Below the pieces are notes generated by a model. That model searched no databases and was not told where the DNA came from. It saw nothing but the letters and a program-made list of their open reading frames with translations. Positions 38,522 to 49,400 of a DNA stretch of 64,000 bases are shown here, in pieces. Every line of letters begins with the position of its first letter. The first letter of the stretch is position 1. The stretch comes from Echinarachnius parma (lineage: Eukaryota > Echinodermata > Echinoidea > Clypeasteroida > Echinarachniidae), in contig JBAMJV010002050.1 of the NCBI GenBank assembly GCA_037951105.1, positions 56,801 through 120,800 on the forward strand, read 5' to 3'. The translations under genes and the position numbers were made by a program.

Positions 38522-40634
38522 TACATATATTTTGTTTTACTTATATGTGCACAGTAATACTATTGCAGCATTATACATACATGTAGATAAATGGGTGCAA
38601 CATATTTTGTTTTAGTTGAAAATTGATTTTTCTCTGAAAAATTCGATGTAGGTACTATTACATTTGATATAATCAAACATTTTAGGATGTTACGTTTTGA
38701 ATGAAATCTGAGATATACATTTTGACAAGTAGGGTGCTACATAATAAATATGAAGAGCTGAATTCCAAAAGGCGCTAAATCCACTTTTCCAACTTGAAAG
38801 TAAAGCCGGTTTCTTTGTCTAACTTTGTACCCATGCATATGGGACTATGAAAATGGAACGTTCCATATTTTGGATTCGGTTGTGTAATTTGTCATAAAAC
38901 AAAATTTGAATTCTAGCTATGTAGCTAATTAATGTACTGATATCGCTAACTCAATTTGTATGGAGAGTGGATTTAGCGCCTTTTGATACTAAGCTCTTCA
39001 TTATTGCTTACATCAGTCTTTGACAGGTGACTGCATAGACAAGTTTGATTATAGATTTATGAAAGGGGCAAGTTTCTTGTCTCTACATAATTTAATGGAT
39101 ATCAACAACAATGATACTGAAAACAATGATAATGATAAGAATATTATACTATATTATGTTATTAGTTCTTTTTAACCTGGGTGGCCTCTTTTAGTTCTCC
39201 CAGAGGGCCTTATGTCTAATATGGAGTGTAAAGTTTCATATTATTGACTTAAGTAATGTATTTGTGTTACCTTTTTATGACTTTTAATTAACTGGTCATT
39301 TTGCCTTTGAGAAAAGTTTTGTTGGGATCAATAGCATTATGTCCTGGCCTCCTTTATTGCCAAACATAAACTGAACTGCATATACACAGATTATACAACT
39401 CAGAAACTTGTATGTATTTTATATCATTGTACAAGTATATTGAATAATGCAATCAAATTGCAATGTTAGACATTGTTAGAAACATTCTTGTTCAGATTTT
39501 ATATCATGGTTTTGTTCATGAAACACAATTGTGATGTAATTTCCTTTCTTGTTTTCTATTTGTATGATATATTGTTAGCATCGTTCTTTGGACGTTTATG
39601 TAATTAATGGTCTAGATTGAATAAATGATGGAATAAAACAATGTACAACATACATTGTGTCTTGCTTGTAATTTGTAAGCTGTAGCATAGTTGTTTTTTT
39701 AAATATAAATGTATGTATGAGTACATGAATTCTTGGACAAATATAGATATGCAAACAGAAATGAAAAAAAATGTATACAGTATTATTTTGTTCCATATTT
39801 GTGAGGATATATTGCTATATTGACAGAAATTCTTACCTCTTACCTTTGTATGAGGGAAATTATCAGATATAACAAATAAATAGACACAGCAGAACTGAGT
39901 ACATAAGTTTATATGAAACAAATTTCACCATTTATTAAAAAGATGAAACAAATTCTTGTGACACATCCATAACATTTTCAATGTTTTTTTTTTAAGTTGA
40001 TGTACTGTTCTGTGTATATTCTTTATATTTTGTATATCTTTTACATTTAAAAGTAAAGTTTCGAAATACAAAATGAACAAGCTATTTTCATAAAAAGGCC
40101 AGATTTGCTTTCTAGGACGGCCGACATATATATACGGCCGAAATATATAAATACATGTACAGTACAGAAATATAGTATAAAAGATCTCTTGTTCACTTAT
40201 TTCATGACATAATATATAAATACATGTACGGTACAGAAATATAGTATAAAAGATCTCTTAATAGTAAATATATTATCCATTGCGGATATAGTATCGGAAA
40301 TAATATCGCTAGTGATATTCGTTTGTCTCGCAATGTATGGTCAAACTAGGAATCTAAAAGATCATGACGTTTCGTGTGCCGCTGCAACACTTTGTCAAAT
40401 GATATTATCTAATGTAGACAATCGGTATTTATGCTCTACCGTGGCTCCCAACGCAGAATCTCACATAAGCGAGCACGCTCCCGATTTCATGCGGTATAAG
40501 TGCCCTGATTGTTATAGGCCCATTTTTGTTGTTGATTTTAGCTGGTTTATCGACAACATTTAAAAAAAAATATCGAGATTCTACACAATAATATTCGCAC
40601 CTATTTTTTTGGTTACATAAATAACACAGAATAT
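38522..40634. other. AT-rich spacer, no gene
   Basis: No coding exon recognised. Near 40,128-40,260 a 60-bp phrase (AATATATAAATACATGTAC.GTACAG, then TATAGTATAAAAGATCTCTT) is repeated directly. The 83-codon frame at 40,312-40,563 resembles nothing known to me. Confidence 0.4.
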
Positions 40635-40785
40635 GAGTGGAACCTCGTTATAAAAAAGCTTTGATATGAAAAAAAAAACTCTTGTATATAATTACTTATT
40701 GTTGCTGTTCTTTTGTTTTTCTACCCCGATATAACACAGTAGTTTTCCATGGTCCCAAGGTTCTTGCTATAACGAGGTTCCACCG
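40635..40785. mobile_element. pogo/Tigger-like MITE, copy 3 (degenerate)
   Basis: GAGTGGAACCTCGTTATAA at the left and TTGCTATAACGAGGTTCCAC at the right are inverted; the terminal bases have decayed. Confidence 0.7.
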
Positions 40786-40820
40786 AATTATTATTAAGTG
40801 ATCAATTAACTTTGTCAATA

Positions 40821-41000
40821 GACCGCTTCGGTAATGTATGCAAATAATATGCCTATGACGTCAGACTCCTCGTCGGCAAGCTTAACAAAAGTAACCTTGT
40901 CCGGCAAGCTAGCTTGCCAGACTTAATTACTATTGTTAAGCTTGCCGACGAGGAGTCTGACGTCATACGCATATTATTTGCATACATTACCGAAGCGGTC
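40821..41000. mobile_element. Palindromic mariner-like MITE, copy 1
   Basis: TA at 40,819-40,820 and 41,001-41,002 flanks GACCGCTTCGGTAATGTATG and its inverse. Nearly the whole 180 bp forms one stem (GACGTCAGACTCCTCGTCGG against CCGACGAGGAGTCTGACGTC). A related unoccupied sequence at about 57,475 (TTTGTCAATTTCAACC) shows the host site without the insert. Confidence 0.85.
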
Positions 41001-41002
41001 TA

Positions 41003-41689
41003 TTCAACCAAAATCACATGGGTCTTACACATTCCTCCTGTACCTTCTTGTAACCGGAGAACGAAATGGGTTTTGCTTTTTCAATTGCATCCCTAATTAT
41101 GGATATATAATTTAATTAAAATGCGTTCGGAACGCTTTTTGCTCGTGCATAGTCAAATTTACTGGGCAGTAAGTGATACAACCGTACATAATTTTTGTTA
41201 CCTTTTTACTAGGTAAACATGGTTCTTTTTCTATGAAATATCAAACGTCTATCTGGAGAATCTTACACTTATAGTGACGTCAATAATATATATAGGCCCA
41301 AATATATATAGGCCCACATTTCGAACAATCGCACGAAGTTAATTGATCACTTTAATTTGAAATGTATAATCCATTTGAATAAATCGTAATATTAATCGCA
41401 ATATGAGTTATCTGTATTCCAGTACATATTTATTTACCTATTAAAACCCACACAATTGTCGACTTATATTTATCCTTTTCAAGTGTAATTGATTCATCAA
41501 TGCATATTTTGAATAAACATCAATTAAACAATCAATTACGGATTTGGAACCGTTTGTAGGAATTATAACTGATCATAATGTGAATATCGCTAAAAAAGTA
41601 ATAAATGCACTACTTAAATCAATAAATAACATTAATAGAATGATACAGAAGTGAACAGAATAAAGTGTACATAATTATATAAAAGGGAT
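41003..41689. repeat. Host repeat family around the palindromic MITE
   Basis: Sequence after the MITE (TCAACCAAAATCACATGG, CGAAATGGGTTTTG, CATCCCTAATTATGGA, GTAAGTGATACAA, GGTAAACA.GG.TCTTTTTC) matches 57,476-57,745 piece by piece, so both belong to one diverged interspersed repeat. The rest is AT-rich. Confidence 0.5.
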
Positions 41690-42007
41690 CTTGTAAAATT
41701 GTTCAAATCCACAACTCTGGTAGTTCTCTCATACCTTGATGTATTCGTATTACCATATAGAAGCATAGAACAGGTTTCGGTTTTCGAATTTGCCTTTCGT
41801 TAAAAAGATATTTACTATTGAAGTGTTCAAATGTTATCCACAAAGACAGTGCATTGAGATGGCGAATATCACTAGGCATTTTCGCTCCTATACAAAACGT
41901 GAAATTTGCACACATTACTGAGTGGACATAGATCACAACAATACCCATTTTATCAACCATTCATCACTTTTTGCACACGTCAACAAAGTTACTAGATACA
42001 TGTACCT
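41690..42007. repeat. Interspersed repeat, orientation 1
   Basis: CTCTGGTAGTTCTCTCATACC, CGTATTACCATATAGAAGCAT, AGAACAGGTTTCG, TTTACTATTGAAGTGTTCA, CTGAGTGGACATA, and ATCAACCATTCATCACTTTTTGCAC appear in order here and as reverse complements, in reverse order, at 53,663-54,035. Confidence 0.7.
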
Positions 42008-42011
42008 TTAA

Positions 42012-42432
42012 AGGACAATGAAACCCAGGCAAAATGTTGCTTTCATAGGCTCCAATATATCTGGAGGAATAATCTCTGAAAGTAAGAGCATTATTAGGCA
42101 AGAAACAAGAAAACTACGGCTCTTTAAGATGTCGGTTTATTTCTATGTGGAACTCAAGTTGGCAACGCACTCTGATAAGTTTGTGGACTAATCCCCATAT
42201 GTTTTGTACACACATTTTATAATTTGTTTCATTTTTTTCTTCATAGTCAAACTTTTCCATTCCCAAGCTCATGATATGTTGTGTATACATCTGAGAAAAT
42301 TGAAATAAATTGAAATAAAATTGTGTGTACAAAACGTATTGGGAGTGAGTTGTCGACAACTGCCAGAGTGTGTTGCCAATTTGAGTCACTGGTATAAATA
42401 AATGGCTATTTCCAGAGAGCCATAGTTTTCGT
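42012..42432. mobile_element. TTAA foldback MITE, copy 2 (right end lost)
   Basis: TTAA at 42,008-42,011, then AGGACAATGAAACCC and close similarity to 21,738-22,200 up to GAGCCATAGTTTTC. The terminal right end is missing; unrelated tandem DNA starts at about 42,433. Confidence 0.75.
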
Positions 42433-42615
42433 GCCACTTATACGGGAAGGCAGAGCAACATTTGTAGAATGTTCACAATTCTGCCATGATATGGCTATTG
42501 TTATCAGTTATGCCTTTCCGTTAGTGGCACGAAAACACAATTCTGCCATAATATGGCTATTGTTATTAGTTATGCCTTTCCGTAAGTGGCACGGAAACAC
42601 AGTTCTGCCACGTAT
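42433..42615. repeat. Tandem duplication of ~90 bp
   Basis: CAATTCTGCCATGATATGGC, TTAGTTATGCCTTTCCGT and AGTGGCACG.AAACACA occur twice in succession (about 42,476 and 42,538), with a partial third, giving frames without function. Confidence 0.6.
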
Positions 42616-42854
42616 ACAATGTATTACCAAGGAAAAGCCACGAAATTGCCACCGAATAGCCCCGTTTCATTGCCTTCCACACACATGGCAATAGTGACAT
42701 ACGAGATGGTTTTAATGGTATGCGTGACTGGGACAAACAATCTTTTCACAACGCATATCTTGGCACATCATACAGAAGGCAATTAATCCACTTTCAACGT
42801 TTTACCGAGCTCATTTAAAACAAGTAAATGCACGTCAAATACACAGAGCAGATT

Positions 42855-43245
42855 TAAACAAAACACGCAAACATTTGTATTGCAAACATTTGTTTGAATG
42901 ATTTCACTCAAACTAAGGGTCGAACAAATTGAGAACAACTTTATGCACATCAAAAACACAGAAAAGAATGAAATAAAGCACACAATGCAGAAATGTTCTT
43001 TTCTGAAGTCCATTTTGTAAATATGTGTTTGGGACAATTTTATACAAGCCATAAGCCATTCCTTGGATATTATGTGTTCAATAAATGAGGCAGATAATGC
43101 AATTGTATTTCCAACCTCATCGAGAACAAATTAATGCACATCAAAAACACAGAACAGGATAAACAAAAGCAACAAAAATCAGTCCATGTTGTATTGTAAA
43201 CATTCGTTTGGGACGATTTTCTACAAGCCTACAACGAATCCCGTG
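42855..43245 (-). repeat. Three decayed copies of the NOX5 last exon and 3' flank
   Basis: On the plus strand the real exon reads GAAGTCCATTTTGTATTG, TAAACATTTGTTGCGGATGA from 43,357. Similar text occurs at about 43,181 (AGTCCATGTTGTATTG), 43,003 (GAAGTCCATTTTGTAAATATG) and, weakly, 42,867. The accompanying flank AATGCACATCAAAAACACAGA recurs with the same spacing of about 180 bp. Each copy holds only the end of the exon, has changed codons and lacks an acceptor. Confidence 0.7.
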
Positions 43246-43340
43246 TAACATTGTATACATGAGGCAGCTAATACACATTCGCGTTTTTACCGAGGCATTG
43301 ATAACAAGTTAATGCACATCAGTAAACAAAAAACAAACAA

Positions 43341-43472
43341 TCAGAAGTTTTCGTTTCTGAAGTCCATTTTGTATTGTAAACATTTGTTGCGGATGATTTT
43401 GCCGAGGGCGGGTGATCCGCAGAAGAACACTGTGATCCGACCGCTCTGAGACTGTTTCAGGTTTTGAAAGAC
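43341..43472 (-). CDS. NOX5: NOX5 last exon (C-terminal 43 codons and stop)
   Basis: Acceptor CAATTCTCCAG|GTCTTTC. Encodes ITVFFCGSPALGKIIRNKC, the last NADPH-contacting strand, and ends NENF-stop. The family ends in Phe, so the terminus is complete. Confidence 0.92.
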   Translation of the reverse strand, partial: VFQNLKQSQSGRITVFFCGSPALGKIIRNKCLQYKMDFRNENF

Positions 43473-46400
43473 CTGGAGAATTGAGAAGAAAACATTGAGA
43501 ATTGATTTTAAAATACCTTGCATAGGTAATGTTATGTCTTTCTTCTGTAACAATATCTTTATCTATTTGATCATGTAATTGTTTATTTCCCTTCAAAAAT
43601 TGTACATGCATATATAACACCGATTGAATAGCAATAATTTGATTGAAATAAATGATAATCCTATTTCTTCGATTATTCCAAACATTCATGGTAGACATCA
43701 AAAAGGGGATAGGTTCATTTATATATTGTTTAAAAGTGGATCGTTTCTTTTATAATAAATATTTTCTTTATAAATTCAGATTGGATTAAATTGAATACGA
43801 ACCTCTTCCCAGTCAGGTCTTCCCGGCTGCGTGCGCGTCATCAAGCCCGTGATCGTATCACGCTTGTTCTTCTTGTGGATGAGGTCGAGTGCGACGTGGA
43901 GTCCGATCGCCTTCATGTCGCTGGGCGAGAGCGCCGACGTCATGTAGAGGTGGATGTCGAGGAAACGACCAGCGGCCGGAATCTCCGCCTGCTCCATCTC
44001 GATGGTGTTGAGGAGACTGATGAACCACTCGAACGACCGCTGATGCCGATTGATCCAGAAGAAGTCGACCTGCATAGTCATGATAGTTATGGGAAATATT
44101 GTATACAGTTGTTTTGCGGTTGCGCCATGTGAGAAAGGAGGAGTGCATGGAGAGTCCTGAGAAGGACTGTTGGTATTCTTTCTGTGGTAGTCCTAAAAAT
44201 GACTGTGGTATAGTCCTGGGAAGGACTGTGGTAGTCCAGAGAGGGACTGTTGTTATTCTTTCTCGAGCTTGTAGTTCTAAAAAGACATGCAGCGCCGGTA
44301 TGAGTTATAGTAAGGAGAGGATGGTTAGTAGGAGTCGAACAGGTTGACCGTCCGTCGTCAGGGATACATTTTGTCTGTTACATTATCGTTATGATTATCT
44401 GTCAATCATCCAGTCATGCTCACAAAAGCAATGCGAGTATGTATGTGAATATACGCCGATGAACAAGGTTCATGAAGTCCTGTCCATCTAGCAATATGAT
44501 AGTTTCATATACCCTGGTAATGCAACATGGCCGAGTTCATTGCAGTTTGGACAGTATTGCTTCTTGAACATGTTGACCGTGTTGCTACACCTTGATTGCA
44601 GGTGGCTATCCGTCATGCTAGGGGACATTGTCCCCTTCCCCTCTTTGTTCCTCCCGCTTTTTTGGTTGACCTCTTTCACCCAATCTGCCAATAGAATGAA
44701 CCAACTTTAGTTTTGAGTATGGTTGATGCGTCCTCAACCCAGGCGTGGTTGCCAGGTTGCAGTTCGGACATTTCTTGACAACCTGGACACAGACTGCCCC
44801 TCAGACTCATATCAAGCATTGTCCCCCTATTTGCCCCCCCCCCCCCCCCCCTCGCGTCTACGTTTATTTTGACCAGGCGTGTTAATGTCAAGAACATACC
44901 TACGTAAACCTACGCACTTCGGACAGTGTTTTTTTACTATATATTGACGCACATAACCATCTTCATTGCCCCCTTAAGTCTGGGCCTGGGTTCGTTTTCG
45001 CTGCAGACTGTCAAGAACAGACCCACGTAATTATTACCTTCTTAGTTTTGAGAATGGTTGAGGCATCCTCAACCCAGGCGTGATTGCAGTTCTGACAGTG
45101 TGTTTACTATACATTGACGCACATAACCATCTTCATTGTGTACTTTATTGTTCTAAGCTTAAGTCTGGGTTCATTTTGACATCCTCGACCCAGGTGTGGT
45201 TACAGTTGTGACAGTGTTTCTTGACTTCTGTACATTGCTATATATATGGGTAGCATTGTCTAAGCTCATTTTGACGAATATAATGTCAAGAACTGACCTA
45301 TGTAATTATTACCTTTTTAGTTTTGAGAATGGTTGATGCGTCCTCAACCCAGGCGTGGTTGCAGTTGGGACAGTGTTTCTTGGCGGCTTTGTATCGCTCG
45401 TGGATGCTCTGCAGGATGGAGGCGAACGGAGTGATACCAATTCCTGCCCCGATGAGCACGGCATGTTCGGCTTCCATGATGTGCTGGGCGGGTGACCCGT
45501 ACGGACCGTCTAGAATGATCTTCAAAAAGATGTAGGGAAACAAATTGTTTTCTCTTGTATTATCATTTATTTAACTGTTATCTCTCGAAATTAGACTCTA
45601 CACCTACAACTTTGCGTATGTCATGTAAGAACAAAGAGTTATCTGCATTACAATTTGGAGCCTCTCCCCCCTACCTTTACTCTATTCACTAATTTTTCGA
45701 AGTTGACTATAAAATGTCTTACACAACAACCGTTTGAAAACACTCGCCTGCCCTACATTGCACCACGTTTAGCTTTCATCAGAATTTGCATAGACACAGA
45801 ATGTTATAAACGTGCTTTTTGAATTTGATGGCTATGCATGACCAGCCTGCTGATTGTACCCTTGGAAGAAAAACTTCGTACACCGTACACGGGCATCCTT
45901 TCTCATGTACCTTCCGGTCACTGTAGGTCACTTGCCGCCTAATCTACTCCCATTAATTTACTTCCATTTCGTCTATTAGCAAAATCAGAATTCAGGGGCA
46001 TAGGGTAAAAGTTAAGGGTTGTGATTAGGGTAAGGATTTGGCTGAGGGTGGATATCAAGCATTGGCGTAGATCTGTACTTAACATCGCTGTTCGGGCTTG
46101 TCGGGGGAATGAAATAATAGATTCCCTAAATCCCTAAATACCCTTATGTACAAATCTACGCCAGTGGTATCAAGTTTGAAGCTGGGAAAATGTAATATGC
46201 ATGCATCAAATAGTGGACCAGAAGAGACGTAGATGATGTTGTTCAAATGGATGCAGGTCAAACGATCATAAACCTAATGAAAGAACTGTACCTCCATTCC
46301 CGTGTGCGGGGTCCCACCGAGACTCCGAGCAGCGTCCAGTGAATGCAGCGTATTGTTCCTTCTCAGCTTCTTCCTACTCAAAGTTCTCCTGGCAAACGCA

Positions 46401-49400
46401 CTCCTGGACATTACGGACTCCGGTCGTTTTACCACTGATGGCAACGTTTCTGAGCTAATAGTCCGAATGGATTGTGACGGTAATGGCGCGGTTTTCGGCG
46501 GTAACGAAGTAGTTTGTGGCGGTGATGAAGCGGTGGTGTCTAGCGGTGGCATACCGTAGCCGTTTGGTGGTTTAGGTTGGGAAGGTAGCGTCGGTAATGA
46601 TACAGCATTGTCCAGACTGTCGACGGAATTTCGCATCTTCAATGGCGACTGCCTCTTATTACGTTTCCTGACGTCATGTAAGGACGGCAAAGAATGTTCG
46701 CTTATTGATTCACTCTGGGCAAGTGGGGCATGACCGCGATCGCGAGGCGGAACAAAGCCTGATGCTGACGCTGCGTCGGCAATGTCTATAAGTCCTGGGA
46801 GACTATGCCGCAATGAGTTCTTTCTCAGTTGCCTTACCGACATCGCCTGAAGAATAGGCTCCTCTTGTTTATTGATATATGCACTGTGGAAGGACGACTC
46901 ATTGGCATTGCTCTCTGGCATCTTGGATGGGCTTTGAGGAGCCTTCTGACTCGCCGGAGACCCTGAGGCGGAGTCCGCAACGGACACCCTAAAGACGCCT
47001 TCCTCCATCCCTTCTGGTGATTCTGGCTCGTAACCAGAGTTCGTCTCACCGCTTACGGTGCGCTTTCTTCTCGGACTCTTCCTCAAAGGGGTATGTGGTC
47101 CCTTCTGGCTAGCCGGAGATCCTTGGACAGAACCTGCTACGGACCCTCTTAATGCTCCTTCTTCAGCGAGCACCTCTAGCGGCTTCTCACTCTCTCCCGA
47201 TGGCTGGGCAAAGGGTTCTATAACACCATCCGCTGCATCGTACGTGTCCAGTGTTCCCTCCAGCTTTGTCTCCTCGCGTTCTTTGAAGACGTCGTACAAT
47301 CGCCCTGTCCAGTTACCCAATGCTCGGATGTGGAGAGACATAAACTCTGCATCGAAAGATAGATATACAAAGAAAGGGCATTTAATTATGTTTCAGTTTA
47401 TCTAAGCTGAACAGTAATGGTATGACTGATCATGCATTGGAGGCATACTGTATATCTTATATTGTTGTCTTTGCAATTTATAATACCATTAGGATTGCAT
47501 ACAACTGTACGTTTATTCCGGCCCAAAATCATGACAATGTCTGCTTCCAGAAAGAAAATTGGCCAAAACGCCAATGTAACGTTCATTTTTATTTTTATTT
47601 TTACAATAACTTACAATAACTACTTCGTACCTTGTTCAGGTGCACTACTTATTGTGAATGGATGCCACTCATGCGCTGCTATCGAGGGAATGTTGACGTA
47701 TATGTACTCCCCGGCTTGGAACTTGAAGTGTGGTGGCTTTTGTATGACAACGTGAACAACCTGTGTGGTTACAGTGACAATTGAAAATGATCTTGACAAG
47801 TTTTGAAACATTAGTGATAATACTATCTTCATGAGAGAGGTGGTAACCAGGTAACATAGTTTTGAAATTGTTAATAAAGCGCCTTTAAAGATTACGAACA
47901 AGCCGCTAATAAAATGCTATTATATATTGTGTTACATAATATAGGTAAAGTGATCGTCAGTTATTAAAAGAATTTCGATACTTAAACAAAAAGAAGAGAT
48001 AACCAAGCGACGCTTGAAATGGTTTGGGCATGTTGTCCGCATGCCGCATCACCGCCTACCATACCAAGCATACCGAAATGACCCCCGGGACGCCCTCCTA
48101 CGAGATGGAGAGACCAAGTCCAGGGCAATGTGGGACTATCTTTACACGAGAAAGAGCTCGTAGCCCACAACAGACCTGAGTGGAACAAGATCTCTCGTAG
48201 GGGACCGAAGGGACACACCGTCCTGTGCACCTAAGTCAGTAAGTAAAAAAAAAACACCCAATACTATTGTTTTATACCCAAAACAGGGAGCTCCCCTTAC
48301 ATGCCTGATCAAATCCATGTAAAATATATCGTCATCTTTGTTAGATGGTAATTTGGCCAAGGACGAATCAGTTTTCACGTTGTGTTGCATATAAAATGAA
48401 GGTCTTTTACAAATCGATATTGGTTTGGTAATGTATAGTTGCATGGTGCGCCAATTAATTATCTTGAGTAGAAATGAGTAAGTTTCGTGTATTTACGTTT
48501 GCCGGTAGGATAAAACCCTCTTGTATGTAGGTGTTGCCATAGCGGGCCCTTCGGTACAACTGTAGACGCAAGATTCTCTCGACGATGTAGACCAGACCTG
48601 GTCCAACTAACCAGTACCAGAATGTAGAAGAATGGACGACAAGGAGAACCCAGAATATAATACACGTCTGATGGGTCCAGTAGAACACCTATGGATAAGG
48701 AAAGATATGGACGTTTATTATTATATAGCGCAGAAAGCGCAACAGACTTAATTCAAACGCCTGAGAATCTCCAAGTGCGAGAGTGGAATTTTAGAAAACT
48801 CCAGAATACATAATGTATATGATATATTTCAAATAGTGGAAGGATGGATACAAATATTTGTTCCCATCGAGATTCTGAAATCCCCATAGACTTTTTGTAT
48901 AACCCACCCGGTTCCCGTTATCAACGGGTTAAAGGTAAAATAGATTGAACCAGCTAGTCCCACGAAACAGAACCAGGGGTGCGAATTTGGAAAATTGCGA
49001 CGATCTGATGTGTCAAGTTGGACAATGAGAAGTCAGACAGTAAAAGATCGTCACTAGTGTGAAGTATTTAAAAAGAAGTATATTATGCCTAGGCCTATAC
49101 ATGTTATATGAGCACTCACCTTGAAATATCCATGGCGCCTGATACAGGGCATAGCGAAGAGAGTAACGATACCTTGCACAATGACCAGAAACCAGCCAGT
49201 AATGCACGATGTTCCCGACACCCACCCGATCCCGGTGATTGGAGTGAAGAGATACTCGACTAGTGTTGTATCGGACACGTTCTGCAGCACTACAAGTTCT
49301 GCAAAGAGATAATCATACCAAAAACAAACATAAAACCTTCAAGTAACGAAGAATTGGTCCCAAGGTCCAGAACCATGCGTTGAGAGGGTGGGTGAATGTG

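Larger units (their letters stand above)
45520..46291. other. NOX5 intron with two small repeats
   Basis: Holds the third telomere-like-core element (about 45,915-46,051) and a hAT-like MITE (46,060-46,166). The rest is unrecognised AT-rich DNA. Confidence 0.5.

Noticed and set aside
43791-44132. Plus-strand frame of 113 codons
   Set aside because: Antisense shadow of a NOX5 exon.
46302-46559. Plus-strand frame of 85 codons, and a similar one at 47,058-47,405
   Set aside because: Shadows of the long minus-strand NOX5 exon, which has family matches and correct splice sites.
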